A stretch of DNA of 64,000 nucleotides from Euonymus europaeus (Eukaryota; Streptophyta; Magnoliopsida; Celastrales; Celastraceae), in NCBI GenBank assembly GCA_963580455.1, contig OY756972.1, positions 5,657,001 to 5,721,000 on the forward strand, read 5' to 3'. This document shows positions 47,145 through 59,065 of the stretch, piece after piece; position 1 is the first letter of the stretch; the number at the start of each line of letters is the position of its first letter. A model generated the notes under the pieces. It searched no databases. It saw only the letters and a list, made by a program, of their open reading frames with translations, and had not been told where the DNA came from. A program made the position numbers and the translations under genes.

Positions 47145-47990
47145 GGGTGCATACATAGGTGGCATGTCAGTAGGTGGAGGTGGCATGAATCCTATATGTT
47201 TATTATTTTTTTCATTTCAATGTTGAAGAAAAGCAATACATAAAGAGTTTGTCATTTGCATCCACCAACATGCTTGCCATAAATGGGATTCATACCTCCT
47301 CCACCCACTAACATGCCACCAATGTATGCACCCTAATAAAAAAATCCATCATTGATGAACCGTCATGTCTAGAACCTAAATATATGCCCACCCATAGAGA
47401 TTGGACTTAGCTTGGTTGGAAATAGCAACAACCCCCCAAAATCCTTTAACTATGTCTCTTCGTATTAATGAACCCAACCATCTTATTGATTATCCATTAA
47501 CCCCCATATTGATAAAAAAAAAACACATCTTGGAATGATTTCTCATCATTCTTCACTTACCTCTAACATAAAACCAACAGCAATTTATGAGATCAATCCA
47601 TGTTTTTTAACTCACTTACTCTAGACACTACACTCAAACACACATATACTAGCATAGATACATGTATATCTCAAGATTAAGAGCTTGAACATACCATTTT
47701 GAGAAGAAATGGAAGATGTACCAGCAGCTGTAGATGAGGGAACCAAAGCCATGTAAATGATGGAGTAGATGATGATCTGAGAAAAGAACAACCAGCAAAC
47801 CTCTTTTCCCCTTATAGCAAAACCAACAAAATCAAGCAACACCACTGGTTTCTTGTTAAGAAGAAAAACGTGAAGAAGGAAAGGTTTCAAAGAGAGGAAA
47901 TGTTTCACTTAGTTGGGAAGTCCACACACCTATCGACACATGGACCATTGATATATATCTTTAACCCAACAAGTGAAAGCCCAAATACAC
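47035..47990 (-). other. Unrecognised small gene candidate (promoter, first exon and possible downstream exons)
   Basis: On the minus strand a tatatatc box (about 47950-47960) precedes 'aactaagtgaaaca' and a pyrimidine-rich leader. A start at 47752 follows, reading MALVPSSTAAGTSSISSQNG before a possible donor (gtatgt). The leader and start are shared with 12640-12951. Downstream on the same strand, a candidate exon at about 47333-47296 reads GAYIGGMLVGGG. Another, at about 47197-47037, reads GFMPPPPTDMPPMYAPETQ and then SSSQRIRVRDIDSSM before a stop. Exon joins are not proven. I do not recognise the protein. Confidence 0.3.
47145..47333. repeat. Inverted repeat, two ~53-bp arms around an 83-bp loop
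   Basis: Arm 47145-47197 (gggtgcatacataggtggca onward) is complementary to arm 47281-47333, with about six or seven mismatches. A transcript across it would fold into a long hairpin. Both arms lie in the minus-strand candidate exons of the unrecognised gene. Confidence 0.7.
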
Positions 47991-48766
47991 TCTTTTATTG
48001 GACTTATCCATGAAAATCCAATAGTATTTGTTATTACACAAGGCTAGCTAGCCAATACCATAAACCTTAATTAGTCACTAAGATTAACTTATTTTCATAA
48101 TATAGAATAATTTGAGCCTAATCACATCTTTATACATCATAGATTGTCTACTTAAATGAGCAATACCTAGATTAACTAGATCACATTAGTCCATTTTGAT
48201 TATTTAATCCAACACCCCACCCACCCACAAATCCACTATGGACTATAAATGTTGATTGTGGAAGGCGAAGTACTGCCACATGGTTCGGGATAATTGAAAT
48301 GGTTTAGTGTTAACATAAGTTCATGCATGGGTTTAGTGGTAATATAAGGACAAACGTGGGTTGCATGTCATTCTACTATGCCTATAATACACTGGGTTTT
48401 ATCAAAAAACATAGCAACGATTCAGAAAGTATTCCAAAGATATTACCTTCATTCATTTTCTTCATCTCTAGATGATTTTTTTTGCTTCTTATTCTATTTC
48501 TTAACCACCAAAGCCACAAACACTTACAATGAACTATAAAGGAAAAACAAATTCATTTGGCATTGGCACGTACGCCTTTTCAATCTCCTTCCAGTCAAAA
48601 GGAACAATGCGTCCACTTTGAGGAGCGAGGACTTCAGTCGGATAAGCCAACGATATGGCTTCCCACCCAATGCCACAATTCGTCTTCCTTGGAGTAGTGT
48701 TTTCGGATACATAACATGTTACGAAGTCTAGTTCCAGGTAGAGTTTAGGTATCCATTTCGGATTTA

Positions 48767-51123
48767 ATGATGACAGTCTTGAGGTTTCATAAGATTATTG
48801 CTGTGTCTCAGTTGATGTCAAATACTGTTAGGTTGCTTTTGGCCCTCTATTGTCTGACGGAGAATCATGAATTTGGTTTTTTATTTAATGATTTGCTGGC
48901 ACACTATGTGTTAAGGGAGCATGAAGAAGATAGGGGAGGTAGAGCATATTTACAAAGGGGTCCTTGCCAACCTCTTAACCATGATTTTCCATTGACAAAA
49001 TCAGGACAACAACAAAGAAAATTTAATCCAGCTTGGTTTACTGAATTCTCTACTTGGTTGGAGTATAGTGTATCTAAAGATGTTGCATATTGTCTATGTT
49101 GCTATCTTTTTAAACACGATGTTGGACGTCAATCTGGTGGTGATCATTTTGTGGGTGAAGGCTTTTCAAATTGGAAAAACCCTAAAAAATTTGCTCTTCA
49201 CGTGGGAGGTCCCAATAGTGCACATAATAAGGCTTGGGGGAAATGTCAAGATTTGATGAATCAAAAGAAACATATTGAGACAGTCGTTTGTAGACAGTCA
49301 GACCAAGCTCGAGATGAATATAGAGTACGCTTGAATACTACAATTGAGGTTGCTCGATATCTTTCAGTACAAGGCTTGGCTTTCCGTGGTCATGATGAAA
49401 GTGAAAGTTCATCTAATCCAGGTAATTTTATTCAACTTTTGAAGGCCTTTGGTAGAATTAATCAAGATGTCAAAGCAGTTACGTTAGAAAATGCTCCACA
49501 AAATCAAAAATTGATAGCACCAGATATTCAGAAGGATGTTGTAAATGCATGTGGGATGGAAACTATCAAGTTAATTATTAATGATCTGGGTGATGCACAT
49601 TTTTGTCTTATGGTTGATGAAGCACGTGACATATCATTGAAGGAGCAAATGGCTATGGTAATACGATATGTTAATGAAAAAGGACATGTGATTGAGCACT
49701 TTTTAGGAGTTGAACATGTGACTGATACAAGTGCGGTGACACTTAAAGCAACTATTGATGACTTCTTTTGTAGAAACGGATTGAGTATCTCAAGATTGCG
49801 AGGCCAATGTTATGATGGAGCTAGTAATATGCGGGGTCAATTTAGTGGATTAAAAACACTAATCTTGAATGAGAATCCTTGTGCATACTATATCCATTGC
49901 TTTGCTCACCAACTGCAACTAGCTTTAGTAGCGGTGGCAAGGAAGCATGATCATATTTCTTCACTTTTTGATTTCACTGCTAGAGTGCTGAATGTTGTTG
50001 GATCATCATGTAAACAGCGTGATATGCTTAGAGAAAAACAAGTTGAAAGCATTAGCAAGGCACTTCAGATTGGAGAGATTTTGAGCGGACGAGGTTTAAA
50101 TTAAGAAACTAATCTCCAACGTCCTGGTGATACACGTTGGGGCTCCCATTACAATACTTTACTCAGTTTGACTCATATGTTTGCTTCAGTTATTGATGTA
50201 CTTGAAGTTATTGGAAGTGATGCTTTAAATACAAGTCATCGAACAGAAGCACAAGACATTACAGATAGACTTTTATCATTTGAATTTGTCTTTAGTCTCT
50301 TTTTGATGAGAAAATTATTGGCAATCACAAATGAGCTATCACAAGCCCTACAAAGGAAAGATCAATACATTGTTAATGCAATGAATTTGGTGAAAATATC
50401 AAAAATTCAGCTTCTAGATATGAGAAAGAGTGGGTGGAGTTCTTTACTTGAAGATGTCTCCTTCTTTTGTAATAAACATGGAATTGAAGTTCTTGATATG
50501 GATGCTATATATGTTACTCGAGGGCGAAGAAGACGTAATGTAGAAGAATTGACAAATCTACATCATTATCGGGTTGAGACTTTATTCACTATTCTTGACT
50601 TGCAACTTAAAGAATTAAATGATAGATTTTCTGAGTCTGATACAGAATTCTCATGTGTGTGAATTCTTTTCTTCCATCAAATTCATTCTCTCATTTTGAT
50701 AAGGAAATGCTACTCCGACTAGTTGCATATTATCCAAAAGATTTCTCCCAAATTGACACGTGGAAGCTTAGTGATCAACTTGATACGTATATTGTTGATA
50801 TGCGCCTCAGCAATGATTTTGCAAACTTGAATGAGATTGGTGAGCTTGGTAGCAAAATGGTAGAAACCGGAAGAAATAAAGTGTATCCTTTGGTATACTT
50901 GCTTTTGACAATGACATTGATCTTGCCCGTTGCTACTGCTTCGGTTGAGAGAGCATTTTCAGCTATGAATATTATCAAGAATAGATTGCGCAATCGAATG
51001 AATGATGAATGGTTGAGTGATAGCTTGGTTATCTTTATTGAGAGAGAAATTTTTGATGAAATTGATAACGAAACAATCATGAAAATTTTTCAGAATATGA
51101 AAACTCGACAGGGACAGTTGTAA
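48767..51123 (+). pseudogene. Decayed hAT transposase (TTF-zinc-finger / ZMYM1-like type)
   Basis: Three open pieces follow each other: 48767-50104, 50168-50662 and 50653-51123. The first has the TTF-type zinc-finger region (WLEYSVSKDVAYCLCCYLF, then GFSNWKN) and the DUF4371/RNase-H-like core (HFCLMVDEARDISLKEQMA, then RGQCYDGASNMRG and IHCFAHQLQLAL). The last holds the hAT C-terminal dimerisation block (VYPLVYLLLTMTLILPVATA, then SVERAFSAMNIIKNRLRNRM). A TAA stop at 50102-50104 interrupts the core in the same frame, where family members have glutamine. A frameshift lies near 50640-50662. The N-terminus before RAYLQRGPCQP is not family-like, so the 5' end is probably lost or rearranged. It cannot make a full transposase. 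Confidence 0.88.
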
Positions 51124-51325
51124 AGACTTTATTTAGTAGTTTTTTGTATGTATAAGATTGTTTTTAGAAACTTGATTTCGTAGAGTTGAATATTAATATA
51201 TGAATTTCTTTCAACTATTTTTTGTTGGCATAGTAAATAGTTCAAAAACAAAAATCGGGGGCGATGCCCCCGAACCCCCCCACCAACCAAGCCCCCCCTC
51301 ACACAAATTCCTGGCTCCGCCTCTG
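48940..51325 (+). mobile_element. hAT element carrying the decayed transposase; right end intact
   Basis: The right terminus at 51311-51325 is CTGGCTCCGCCTCTG, the complement of CAGAGGCGGAGCCAGG-type ends. It is preceded by a palindrome ggggg.gatgccccc (51258-51272) like that inside the element at 12952. The next 8 bases, gtagaaac, would be the target duplication. I found neither a matching left terminus nor a second gtagaaac upstream, so the left end appears truncated, near 48940 judged by where transposase similarity starts. Confidence 0.7.
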
Positions 51326-52125
51326 GTAGAAACTATTCTATATGAGACGAGAACCTTTGATTGTTAGGCTCTAGAAAACTCAAGAAAACAATTCAAAAGG
51401 TACATATTTCTTTGCACCAGAAGAATTGGTCTTCGAGGGAACAATCATGGTTTCTAGCTCCTAAAGGGAAGCAAATATTTGATTGTTTTTGTTAATTAGA
51501 TTATTATGACAAAATGGTTTTGAATTCCACCTCAAGTTTGACTTGCACATTGCTTATCTTTTAGGTTCGAGTGATGCGGTCGATGTTGTGTTGGAGTTAA
51601 GGATAGCTTGTCTTTTGGAAGAGCAAAATTGGCAAGTCACCCTGGCTCTTGAGAATCTCAGGGAAACCAATATGTGGATGGGAATTGAAGAGTCAAGCAT
51701 GGGTGCTTCTCATTCCTTCGAATGTTACTCCTTATCGCTTGTTTATTGCTAATAATATCGTTTTTTCATCTAGAAGTTGTAGGTGCATCCCTAGATGCTA
51801 TTCCTCGGACGATCGCGTAACTCGTGACATCTTCTTTCTCGAGAGGCAAATGAGTTGTGCGTTGTAGCAACGCCCAATATGAGGATGTTGACCCAGAAGA
51901 AATAGATTCATCATAAAAAATGGTTGCAGCTGTGGCTAAAATGATAAGGAGTGTCAAGAGGAGAAGGATGAAGACTGCAATCCGCAGCAAGACTGTGACT
52001 TGCTCAGAAGAGTACGAGACAATTATTTCCCAGCTTCTTGCCGAGCTGGATGATAAGGTCACTCTAGATGAGGCAATGCCAAGAGTAGATAAGCTTGAGG
52101 AGATGCTTTCTCGGCAAAAGGGTGA
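51326..52125. other. Intergenic DNA between the hAT element and a MITE
   Basis: A frame at 51920-52153 reads a basic then acidic helix (VKRRRMKTAIRSK, then LLAELDDKVTLDEAMPRVDK). It has no recognised family and runs into the MITE. It may be a remnant exon, but support is weak. Confidence 0.3.
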
Positions 52126-52466
52126 GAGCAAGTGCAATGCTAAACCAATTTAGAGTGCTGGAAATTTTGGAGTGTATAGAGAGAGTGATTTGAAAAAATT
52201 GTATTGAAAGATGTGTAGAATGATAGAAAAAAGTGAAAAATTGTATAAAAATATGAGAGAGATGTTGTTGAAACTTGATATTTGGAGTGTTGGTGAATGA
52301 AAAGTGAAAAAATTGTATTGAAAAATGTGTTTTGTTGATATGATTGTATTGTGATATGTGTTTTGCTGATGTAGATAAGTAAGTGGGACCCAATTATGTG
52401 TAATATAGGTGAGACCCAATATGACAATTTGGCGTGCTTGAAAAAGATGGTGCATTGTACTTGCTC
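52126..52466. repeat. MITE with GAGCAAGTRCAATGC inverted ends
   Basis: The left end gagcaagtgcaatgc and the complement of the right end (gagcaagtacaatgc) match at 14 of 15 positions. The interior has repeats of 'gtgaaaaattgtat.(g)aaa.atgtgt'. No matching target duplication was found beside the ends. Confidence 0.6.
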
Positions 52467-52826
52467 TGACCTTATCATGATGCACCTTCTAGTCAGTTCT
52501 GTTAGATTGGCATCCAGGCCAGCTTAACGATATTGGAAATTACTGACCAATCCTTCATTAACACGTGTTGGGCTTTAAACGGGGTGGGTTACCATTTTTC
52601 CCGAAGCAGGATCCAGAAAATTCCCGCATGAAAAAAATGAGGGTTTAAATTTGGTTTAACTGTTTGGGCCTTATCTTTTGTATCGGGCCAAATTGTTGAT
52701 GGCTTTTTCGTGCGTTGTCATATAAGGCCTATACCCTTTGGAGGCCCAAGTTGCAAGAATTCCGATCTCCTTCGCTATCCTACCTCTGCGACATTTTTCA
52801 TACAACAATCTCTGCGAGATTCGAAA

Positions 52827-55800
52827 ATGGCGAGCTCCTTGCGGCTGCGCGGTTTGAATCTGGTTAGTGCCCATCGAGCAGCTCTTAAGTCTTCAACCAG
52901 ATGGTTCTCTTCGGACGACGCCTTGGTCGAGATCAAGCCCGGTGAGATAGGTATGGTCTCCGGCATCCCCGAACCACATCTTCGAAGAAAGGTACGTCGA
53001 TTATTTTCGAGTTAGATTTTTTGGCGGAAGGTTTGAGCAATTGCTTATGGTTCACCAAAATCGGAGAGAAAACTCTATCGAACTTTGTTATTTTCAATTT
53101 CAAAGCGCTAAAAAGTTATAACTAGAAGTCTTCATTTTTAATCTTACTAGGAAATTTTCACTGATAATTGGATCTTGAAATAAGCTCAAAAAATTATGAA
53201 GCAGGAGAGTAAAAGGAAAAGAGGTATAAATAAATAAAGCTGAAGAGTTTCTCTTATTGGATTTCAGTGTTTCAATCTCTTTGGAGTAGGAATTCGAGTT
53301 AAGCATTAGTTCATTGATCATTTTTAGTTGGCAATTAATGTTTGTAGGTAAGAATGATTTGAAAGAAGCAACAACAGGGAAAAAAGCCACAAAATAAGGG
53401 CTGATACAAAAATAGAATACAGAAAAGAAAAGAAAAGAAAGACTCAGCCTCAAGATTGTAGTTAAAAAAAACTGAAGGTTTTCCACTGTAGGACTTTGCA
53501 GCATAAGGAGGCCTCTGCATCATAATTAGTTTAATATTTCACTCATTATCGATGCATGGATTAGAACTGTATACATAAGGAAGTAAAAAAATTTAACATT
53601 CACCTCAGTATTAACTCTTGGAATTGACCTTTCTTGTGATTTTTTCCCATGTATTCACAATATTAAAACTCAAGAACATACTGAGGCTTTCGAAATGCTG
53701 GAGAATTATCACTCCAATCTAACATATTGGATCAAAAGTTTTCACTTGTGTCTTCACTACACTTTTAAAGCTTCTCTGGTTGAGAATTGTACTCTTCAAT
53801 TTCACTAGTTGGGAAAAATGTTGACGCTCATGCCCTCACATGTTACGAGCTTTCATTGGATTATATAGGGCGACATTGGTCCGCATAAAATGCATTCTTG
53901 TTTGTATGAGTTTTTGGGAGTTCTTTTATGGATTTCAACATGATTGTCAGTTCCAATAACCATGGACTGTACTTTTGCTAGTGAAGAAAAGTTGTATGAT
54001 ATCGTGTGCTTGTAATAACTTTGGAGTGTTGTTCCACTTAAGTGCCTTATAAGTTCTGTGGGGCTTCATATGTGAATTCTTTTTGAAAATGTTGGCTTCA
54101 AGTGCCTTTAATCAGATCACACGTAAGGATTGATAAATGATCACTCTGTTTATATATAATGGCTAAGGTTTTGTTCCTCTTCTTGGTTTTTATTTAATAA
54201 AATTGTCATGCCATTTGGAACTGAGGCTCATAGGCTATATATTTAGATGATTCACAGATGGATATCTTTCTGAATCCCAGAGTGCGGTATTCAGAGCTGT
54301 AGGTGTAAGAATGTGTTGATTATATGAGGGTTTCAGTCTTTTTTTTTATGTTTCAGTTGGATTATGGTGATATGAGCATTAAACTGCTGGATTTAGGGTA
54401 CTCTCATGACCATGGATTTTCCTGAGTCTGTGGCGATGTATCAACTGCATCTTACTTTGTGCACCTCTTAAGGAAAGAAAAAAATGAGACCCGTCTCCTT
54501 ACTGCGCGTCTGTCCTCATGACTAGTTCTTGCTAAATTGTTTCTGGATAAGCTTGCTAAATCTTCTCCTGTGGACAACCACATGACATCATTATCCTTTT
54601 TGTGTATTCTTTTGGCCAATCTTGACTCTAAAATGATCTGGCATGTTCTATTATTTTATTCCCTCTAAATCTGCTTCAACTGTTTCCTCCTATTGTTTTT
54701 GATTTACATTATTCTGATCTTTATGCCAGGTAATAATTTACTCACCTGCTCGAACTGCAACACAGCAAGGCTCTGGAAAAGTTGGGAGATGGCAAATCAA
54801 TTTTTTATCAACACAGAAGTATGTTCTGTCCCCCATCTACTAAGCTTTAAGGATAAAGTATTTCGGAGATTTTTTAACTTATGTTTCCATCGATCCCTTT
54901 CATTGTACAAGTGGTATACATACATATGTGTGTGTGTGTAACATTTTACAAGATGTTTTTTAGTTTCAACTTTCAACTCAAGGAAGTTGACAGACTGGAT
55001 TCAAAGTGCTGTGGCGTATCTTGGACAGAAGTCTTCTCGTTTTGAACGTTTTTTACATGGATTTACTGGGGGAGTTTCTTATTTGTGTTAACCTGGAAAT
55101 TTATTGCAAGTATGCTTACATATATACCCTTCTGTTTGTACAGCAGCATATATGTTTCCTCTGCTGGTTATAAGATTATGCCTAGTTTTGATGTCACACA
55201 AAACTGTTCGCGTGTGAATTTTCTGAAAGAATATCAAGTGTTGAAACTTCTCAATGAAATTTGCTTCTCTTTTTGTGCATACCTCTTAAAAACTTTATCG
55301 GAGAACAATTGAAAACCAGTAGCTTTATTCAATCTGAAATAAGGGAAAAATAAAACACGTGTGGCTATATTAGGAAGTAAGAACACTTGCTCTGAGATAA
55401 TCTGGATGATATCTTAAGTGTAAGTATCAATCAAGATTCCATTCATTTTGGAAAAAATGAGTGTGTTTACGTTTTCTGTTTATCAAAAGTACTGGCATCG
55501 TATTACTATATTTGAATTCTATGTTTTTATGAATTGCAAGGTGGGAAAATCCATTGATGGGTTGGACATCCACAGGGGATCCATATGCCAATGTTGGTGA
55601 GGCTGCACTCAAATTTGATAGTCAAGAAGCTGCAATTGAATTTGCAGAGAAACATGGTTGGGAATATTCGGTATGTGCATCTTTAGGTTGTAATTATACC
55701 ATGCAACTAAGTTGTTCATGAATGACTGCGATATGAATTATTTTACTTTGGAAGCATGTGAAGAGCCTCATATGCCTCTGTCTTGACTGATATATTTTAT

Positions 55801-56297
55801 TCTAACTGCCTGCTTCTGTTTCAAGCGGCAAATCCCTTGGTGATCTGTTCCTGAGGGTCTTACTTATGGATTAGGGTTCATATGAGATTTTTCCCTCCTT
55901 TTTCTTCTCTCTTTTGGTTAAGCTTTATTGTTTGAAAGATGCGAGCAGCATGACTTATTTTTAGTTTGATCTTTCTGCTATCTGGAAATTCTTGACAGTT
56001 GACACCAACGCTTTGATTCTTTTGCAGGTCAAGAAGCGCCATACTCCTCTCCTGAAGGTTTGTACTTTTCTTTGATAAACATATGATAGAGGGAAATATA
56101 TGTTTGTTGTCTCAATTCTCTGTTTTAATAGGTTGCTCTGGAAAATCCTCAGTTCTCTGGAACTTGTTTTAATAGATTGCTTGATTTGGTTTTGTTTCAA
56201 TGTGGTCATAACTGTTGCTTGGACTCTCTTTTTTTACCAGGTCAAGTCTTATGCTGACAACTTCAAGTGGAAGGGCCCAACAAGCAGTCAAGTATGA
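52827..56297 (+). CDS. NDUFS4: NADH dehydrogenase (ubiquinone) iron-sulfur protein 4, mitochondrial (complex I NDUFS4, 18-kDa), five exons
   Basis: Exons are 52827-52991, 54730-54818, 55541-55670, 56028-56057 and 56241-56297, all GT-AG, giving 156 residues, close to the plant protein known as FRO1 in Arabidopsis. Residues 1 to about 28 ([20 protein letters not shown], then STRWFSS) form an Arg/Ser-rich mitochondrial presequence. Next come [70 protein letters not shown] and the C-terminal [12 protein letters not shown], the conserved NDUFS4 path. It is an accessory subunit of the matrix arm (N-module interface) of respiratory complex I. Exon 4 is only 30 bases. The start is the ATG opening the presequence; an upstream in-frame ATG at 52710 lies in the leader. 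Confidence 0.96.
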
Positions 56298-56729
56298 ATG
56301 AGTCTATATCTCGAAGATCTCTCGAGAGAATGTGTTTAGCTTGTTACAAAATGTACTTTTGACACCAACTTCTGGCCTATGAAATAAATTCTCTTTTCAC
56401 TGAAACAAAAAATCTTTTGAGTCTTTGTTGTTGACATTAAAAAAATGATCAAATGACCTTTTCTTCGTTCTTCCAGTCTTGAGGATAATTTCTTCTTCGT
56501 TTCCATTTACATTCCGAACCAAGTCTTTCAACATTGTCTAGCCTACTAAACTAGAAGTACAGTTGACACAGTACATAACAGGATATACAATATTACAACT
56601 TCTCATGAGGTTGAGGCTGCATGTAGTATCAACTTTGATGTCTTATGTATGCATGGTAGTGGTAGATGAGATACATTTGACACAACTAAGTATACTTACA
56701 GCAGTATATGTTCATACAAGAGGAATACT
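56298..56729. other. Convergent 3' flanks of NDUFS4 and the DUF7950 gene
   Basis: The two genes are tail to tail with about 430 bases between their stops. No further gene was seen. Confidence 0.45.
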
Positions 56730-57812
56730 CTACGGGGAGGCTTGTCTGTTGGGGGTGTGAAACCTCCAAGTGAAAAGGTAGTCTCTAGATTCACAGGGTG
56801 ATCTGATCACGTCAGAGAAAGTATTGACTGATCGCTTCTTTTCATCTTCTCCCCACTCTATTCTCACCCAGCATGAAAACCCATTTGATGAAACAGGTAC
56901 CATTGTGTTGGAAAGATGAAGCATCACCTCTCCACTGATTCTTCTGCAAGAATGGCCTCCCAAATGCTCGCCACCAGGTACCGGCTCCATCAAGTCGAGC
57001 CAAGGACATTCTGGCTGTCCGACCATCTTTTTGTATGCAGAATTCGCCAGCCTAACTTTGTTGTTGGAATCTGATATAATAGCAGGTAAGGCCTCAGATT
57101 CAACCTCTTCTTCTAGCTCCTCTAATTTTTTGGGAACTTGCACTGATAAGGTAGTAGTGTTGGGGTCTTCACTGATGCACCCAACACTTATGCTTGACCC
57201 AACGGGCCTTACTGGCTGAGGTGTTATAACAACAGGTTTGCCTTGCAATTGTTGCAAGAGATCCTTCTCTTCTGGGATCTCAGCCACTATGTTCAAGTCT
57301 ATGTCCCTTTCTCTTGTACTTGGCTCCATGCAATTGTCTTCAATGGCTGTTGCTAGGTTAGTATTAACAACAGGAACAGCAGGAGGACAGGGAAGAAGAG
57401 GAAGTGTGATCAAACTTGATGGTGTAGTAGTACTCACTGGACTATCAAAACTGCTACCAGCCACAATAGGGTTTGGAACAGTAAGCTGAGGCAATCCATG
57501 AGCAAAAACCTCAAGTGACAAATTTTTGGCAGGTGAAGCAAGAAAAGTAGGAGAAGAAAGGCCAAACATTTGTATTTTCTGTCTCTTAATAGTAAGTGGT
57601 GATATTGCAGCCCTGCCTCTCTTTCTGGTTCTAGTAGGTCTGGCTTGTAGTTGTGGCCAGAGATTTTTTAGGTAAGAAGATTGCCTGATCTCCTTAGCCA
57701 TGGATGGACTCTCATTAATTGGAACTTCAGGCCTTGGTGCTATGGGTCTGTACTTTGACATAATCTGAGCCGTTTTAGCAGCATCTGAGTAAGGACTCAA
57801 AGTCTTAATCAT
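56730..57812 (-). CDS. DUF7950-type nuclear-like protein with EAR-like motif, intronless
   Basis: This is a single 360-residue frame. A basic stretch at 60-80 (TRTRKRGR and IKRQK) looks like a nuclear localisation signal. DIDLNI at 170-175 is an EAR-like (DLN-type) motif of the kind that recruits TOPLESS co-repressors in plants. The conserved C-terminal domain (about 230-355) includes ALPAIISDSNNKVRLANSAY, GQPECPWLDLM, CRRISGEVML and a WVRIEWG strand. I recall it from uncharacterised plant proteins grouped as DUF7950, with a faint PAS-like look. The middle is Ser/Pro/Thr-rich. A role as transcriptional repressor is inference only. The start is the first Met; no upstream extension is conserved. 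Confidence 0.75.
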   Translation of the reverse strand: MIKTLSPYSDAAKTAQIMSKYRPIAPRPEVPINESPSMAKEIRQSSYLKNLWPQLQARPTRTRKRGRAAISPLTIKRQKIQMFGLSSPTFLASPAKNLSLEVFAHGLPQLTVPNPIVAGSSFDSPVSTTTPSSLITLPLLPCPPAVPVVNTNLATAIEDNCMEPSTRERDIDLNIVAEIPEEKDLLQQLQGKPVVITPQPVRPVGSSISVGCISEDPNTTTLSVQVPKKLEELEEEVESEALPAIISDSNNKVRLANSAYKKMVGQPECPWLDLMEPVPGGEHLGGHSCRRISGEVMLHLSNTMVPVSSNGFSCWVRIEWGEDEKKRSVNTFSDVIRSPCESRDYLFTWRFHTPNRQASP

Positions 57813-58665
57813 GGTGGTGAGTGCTGCTGCTCTTGATTTTTTGAACCTTGCAGGAGGTGTGTTTGGTTGAGTACTGTAGTTTGGAAGAGAATAGTGTTTT
57901 TAAGAGCAAGTCGAGACCAATCAGGTGAAGGCAACAGGAAACATAGAAAGCAGGAGATGCTGCCACTTGGAGTTTGTACGGTGGGTACGTGTTTGCGAAG
58001 CTTAGAGAAAAGGACATGTGGGTTTTTAGTGGGGCCCGATGCATGCGAGCACATAAGGAAAAAAAGGGGCCTCGACAAGCGAACCCAGTTTTGGTTGTTG
58101 AGCCAATCAAAAGGCCGCTCGAATTTTAACGCGTGTGGATTAAGACTTGCCTTGCGGAGATACACATATAAATATACAATCAGGATCAGGACCGTGTTTC
58201 TGTTTGGTCGTTTTTCTAATTACTTAGTTTGTTCGGTTGTTTGGAAATGACAAGTGTGACCTTGTACTGTTGTGTGTATCGGTTGCCTTTGTCTTGTTTT
58301 CGCACGTGTCGGCTGACTAATTTTGATATTGCATGCAATCGGATGATGTAGAAATTGAATCTGATTGGATGTTAAAAACTCACACACATCAAAATGGGTG
58401 CTTTACAACCAAAATAAAATAAAATAAAATTTGTAGTGATGTAATTAGGGGTGTTAAAAAATCAGTTTCATTATTCAAAAAAAAAAAAAAAAATCAGTTT
58501 CGAGTCGATTCCAAATTGATAACACGTGTTTGTAAAATATTTGTATGTATGAATCTAGGTTCGATTTTTTTTTTGACATAGTTAATTGATCATATTTTAA
58601 TTAGTTTAAATTTGATCAAATAAATCGAACAATAATTCAATTCAACTTAGGATCCGAATAATTAA
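57813..58665. other. Promoter side of the DUF7950 gene
   Basis: No separate gene is supported. The first 350 bases likely hold leader and promoter. An (aaaat)n run lies at 58410-58430 and an A17 run near 58476-58492. Confidence 0.4.
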
Positions 58666-59065
58666 GGATGCGTTTGTTTCACAATTGTATTTTAGAGGTT
58701 TAAGCTATATAAAATGTTAAACTGAAAGTTGTGGGTCTCACAGTTTTAAGTTATATAAAATGTTGTGGGTGTTTGATTCATTTTTAATGTGAGATTAATT
58801 TTATAGATAAAATTAAAAAAAATAGAACAAAAATAATTGAGAACTTTTAAGATAAATGAACAATTATGTAATGTGATTATATAATTTGTGAGTCACAGTT
58901 TTAGGTTGTGAAAAGTTATGGGATAATAAACACTTCATTTCACACAATTTCAAATTGTGGGGCTCACAGTTTAAACTGTCAACAAAAATGTGGCATTTGA
59001 TTGACACAACATTTTATGCGGGTCTCAAAACTTTAAATTGTACGAAATGTTAAACAAACGAGCCC
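58666..59065. repeat. MITE copy with GTTTGTTT ends (reverse copy of the family at 14573)
   Basis: The left end ggatgcgtttgtttcacaat and the complement of the right end (gggctcgtttgtttaacatt) are inverted repeats. Read on the minus strand it follows the 14573-14960 copy phrase by phrase (acatttcgtaca, ttaaagtt, ataaaatgttgtgtcaa, gttgacagttt). It may be older or rearranged, as parts differ. Confidence 0.6.

Noticed and set aside
51543..52153. Small frames between the hAT element and NDUFS4
   Set aside because: No recognised domain; the longest runs into a MITE, so a gene call is not supported.
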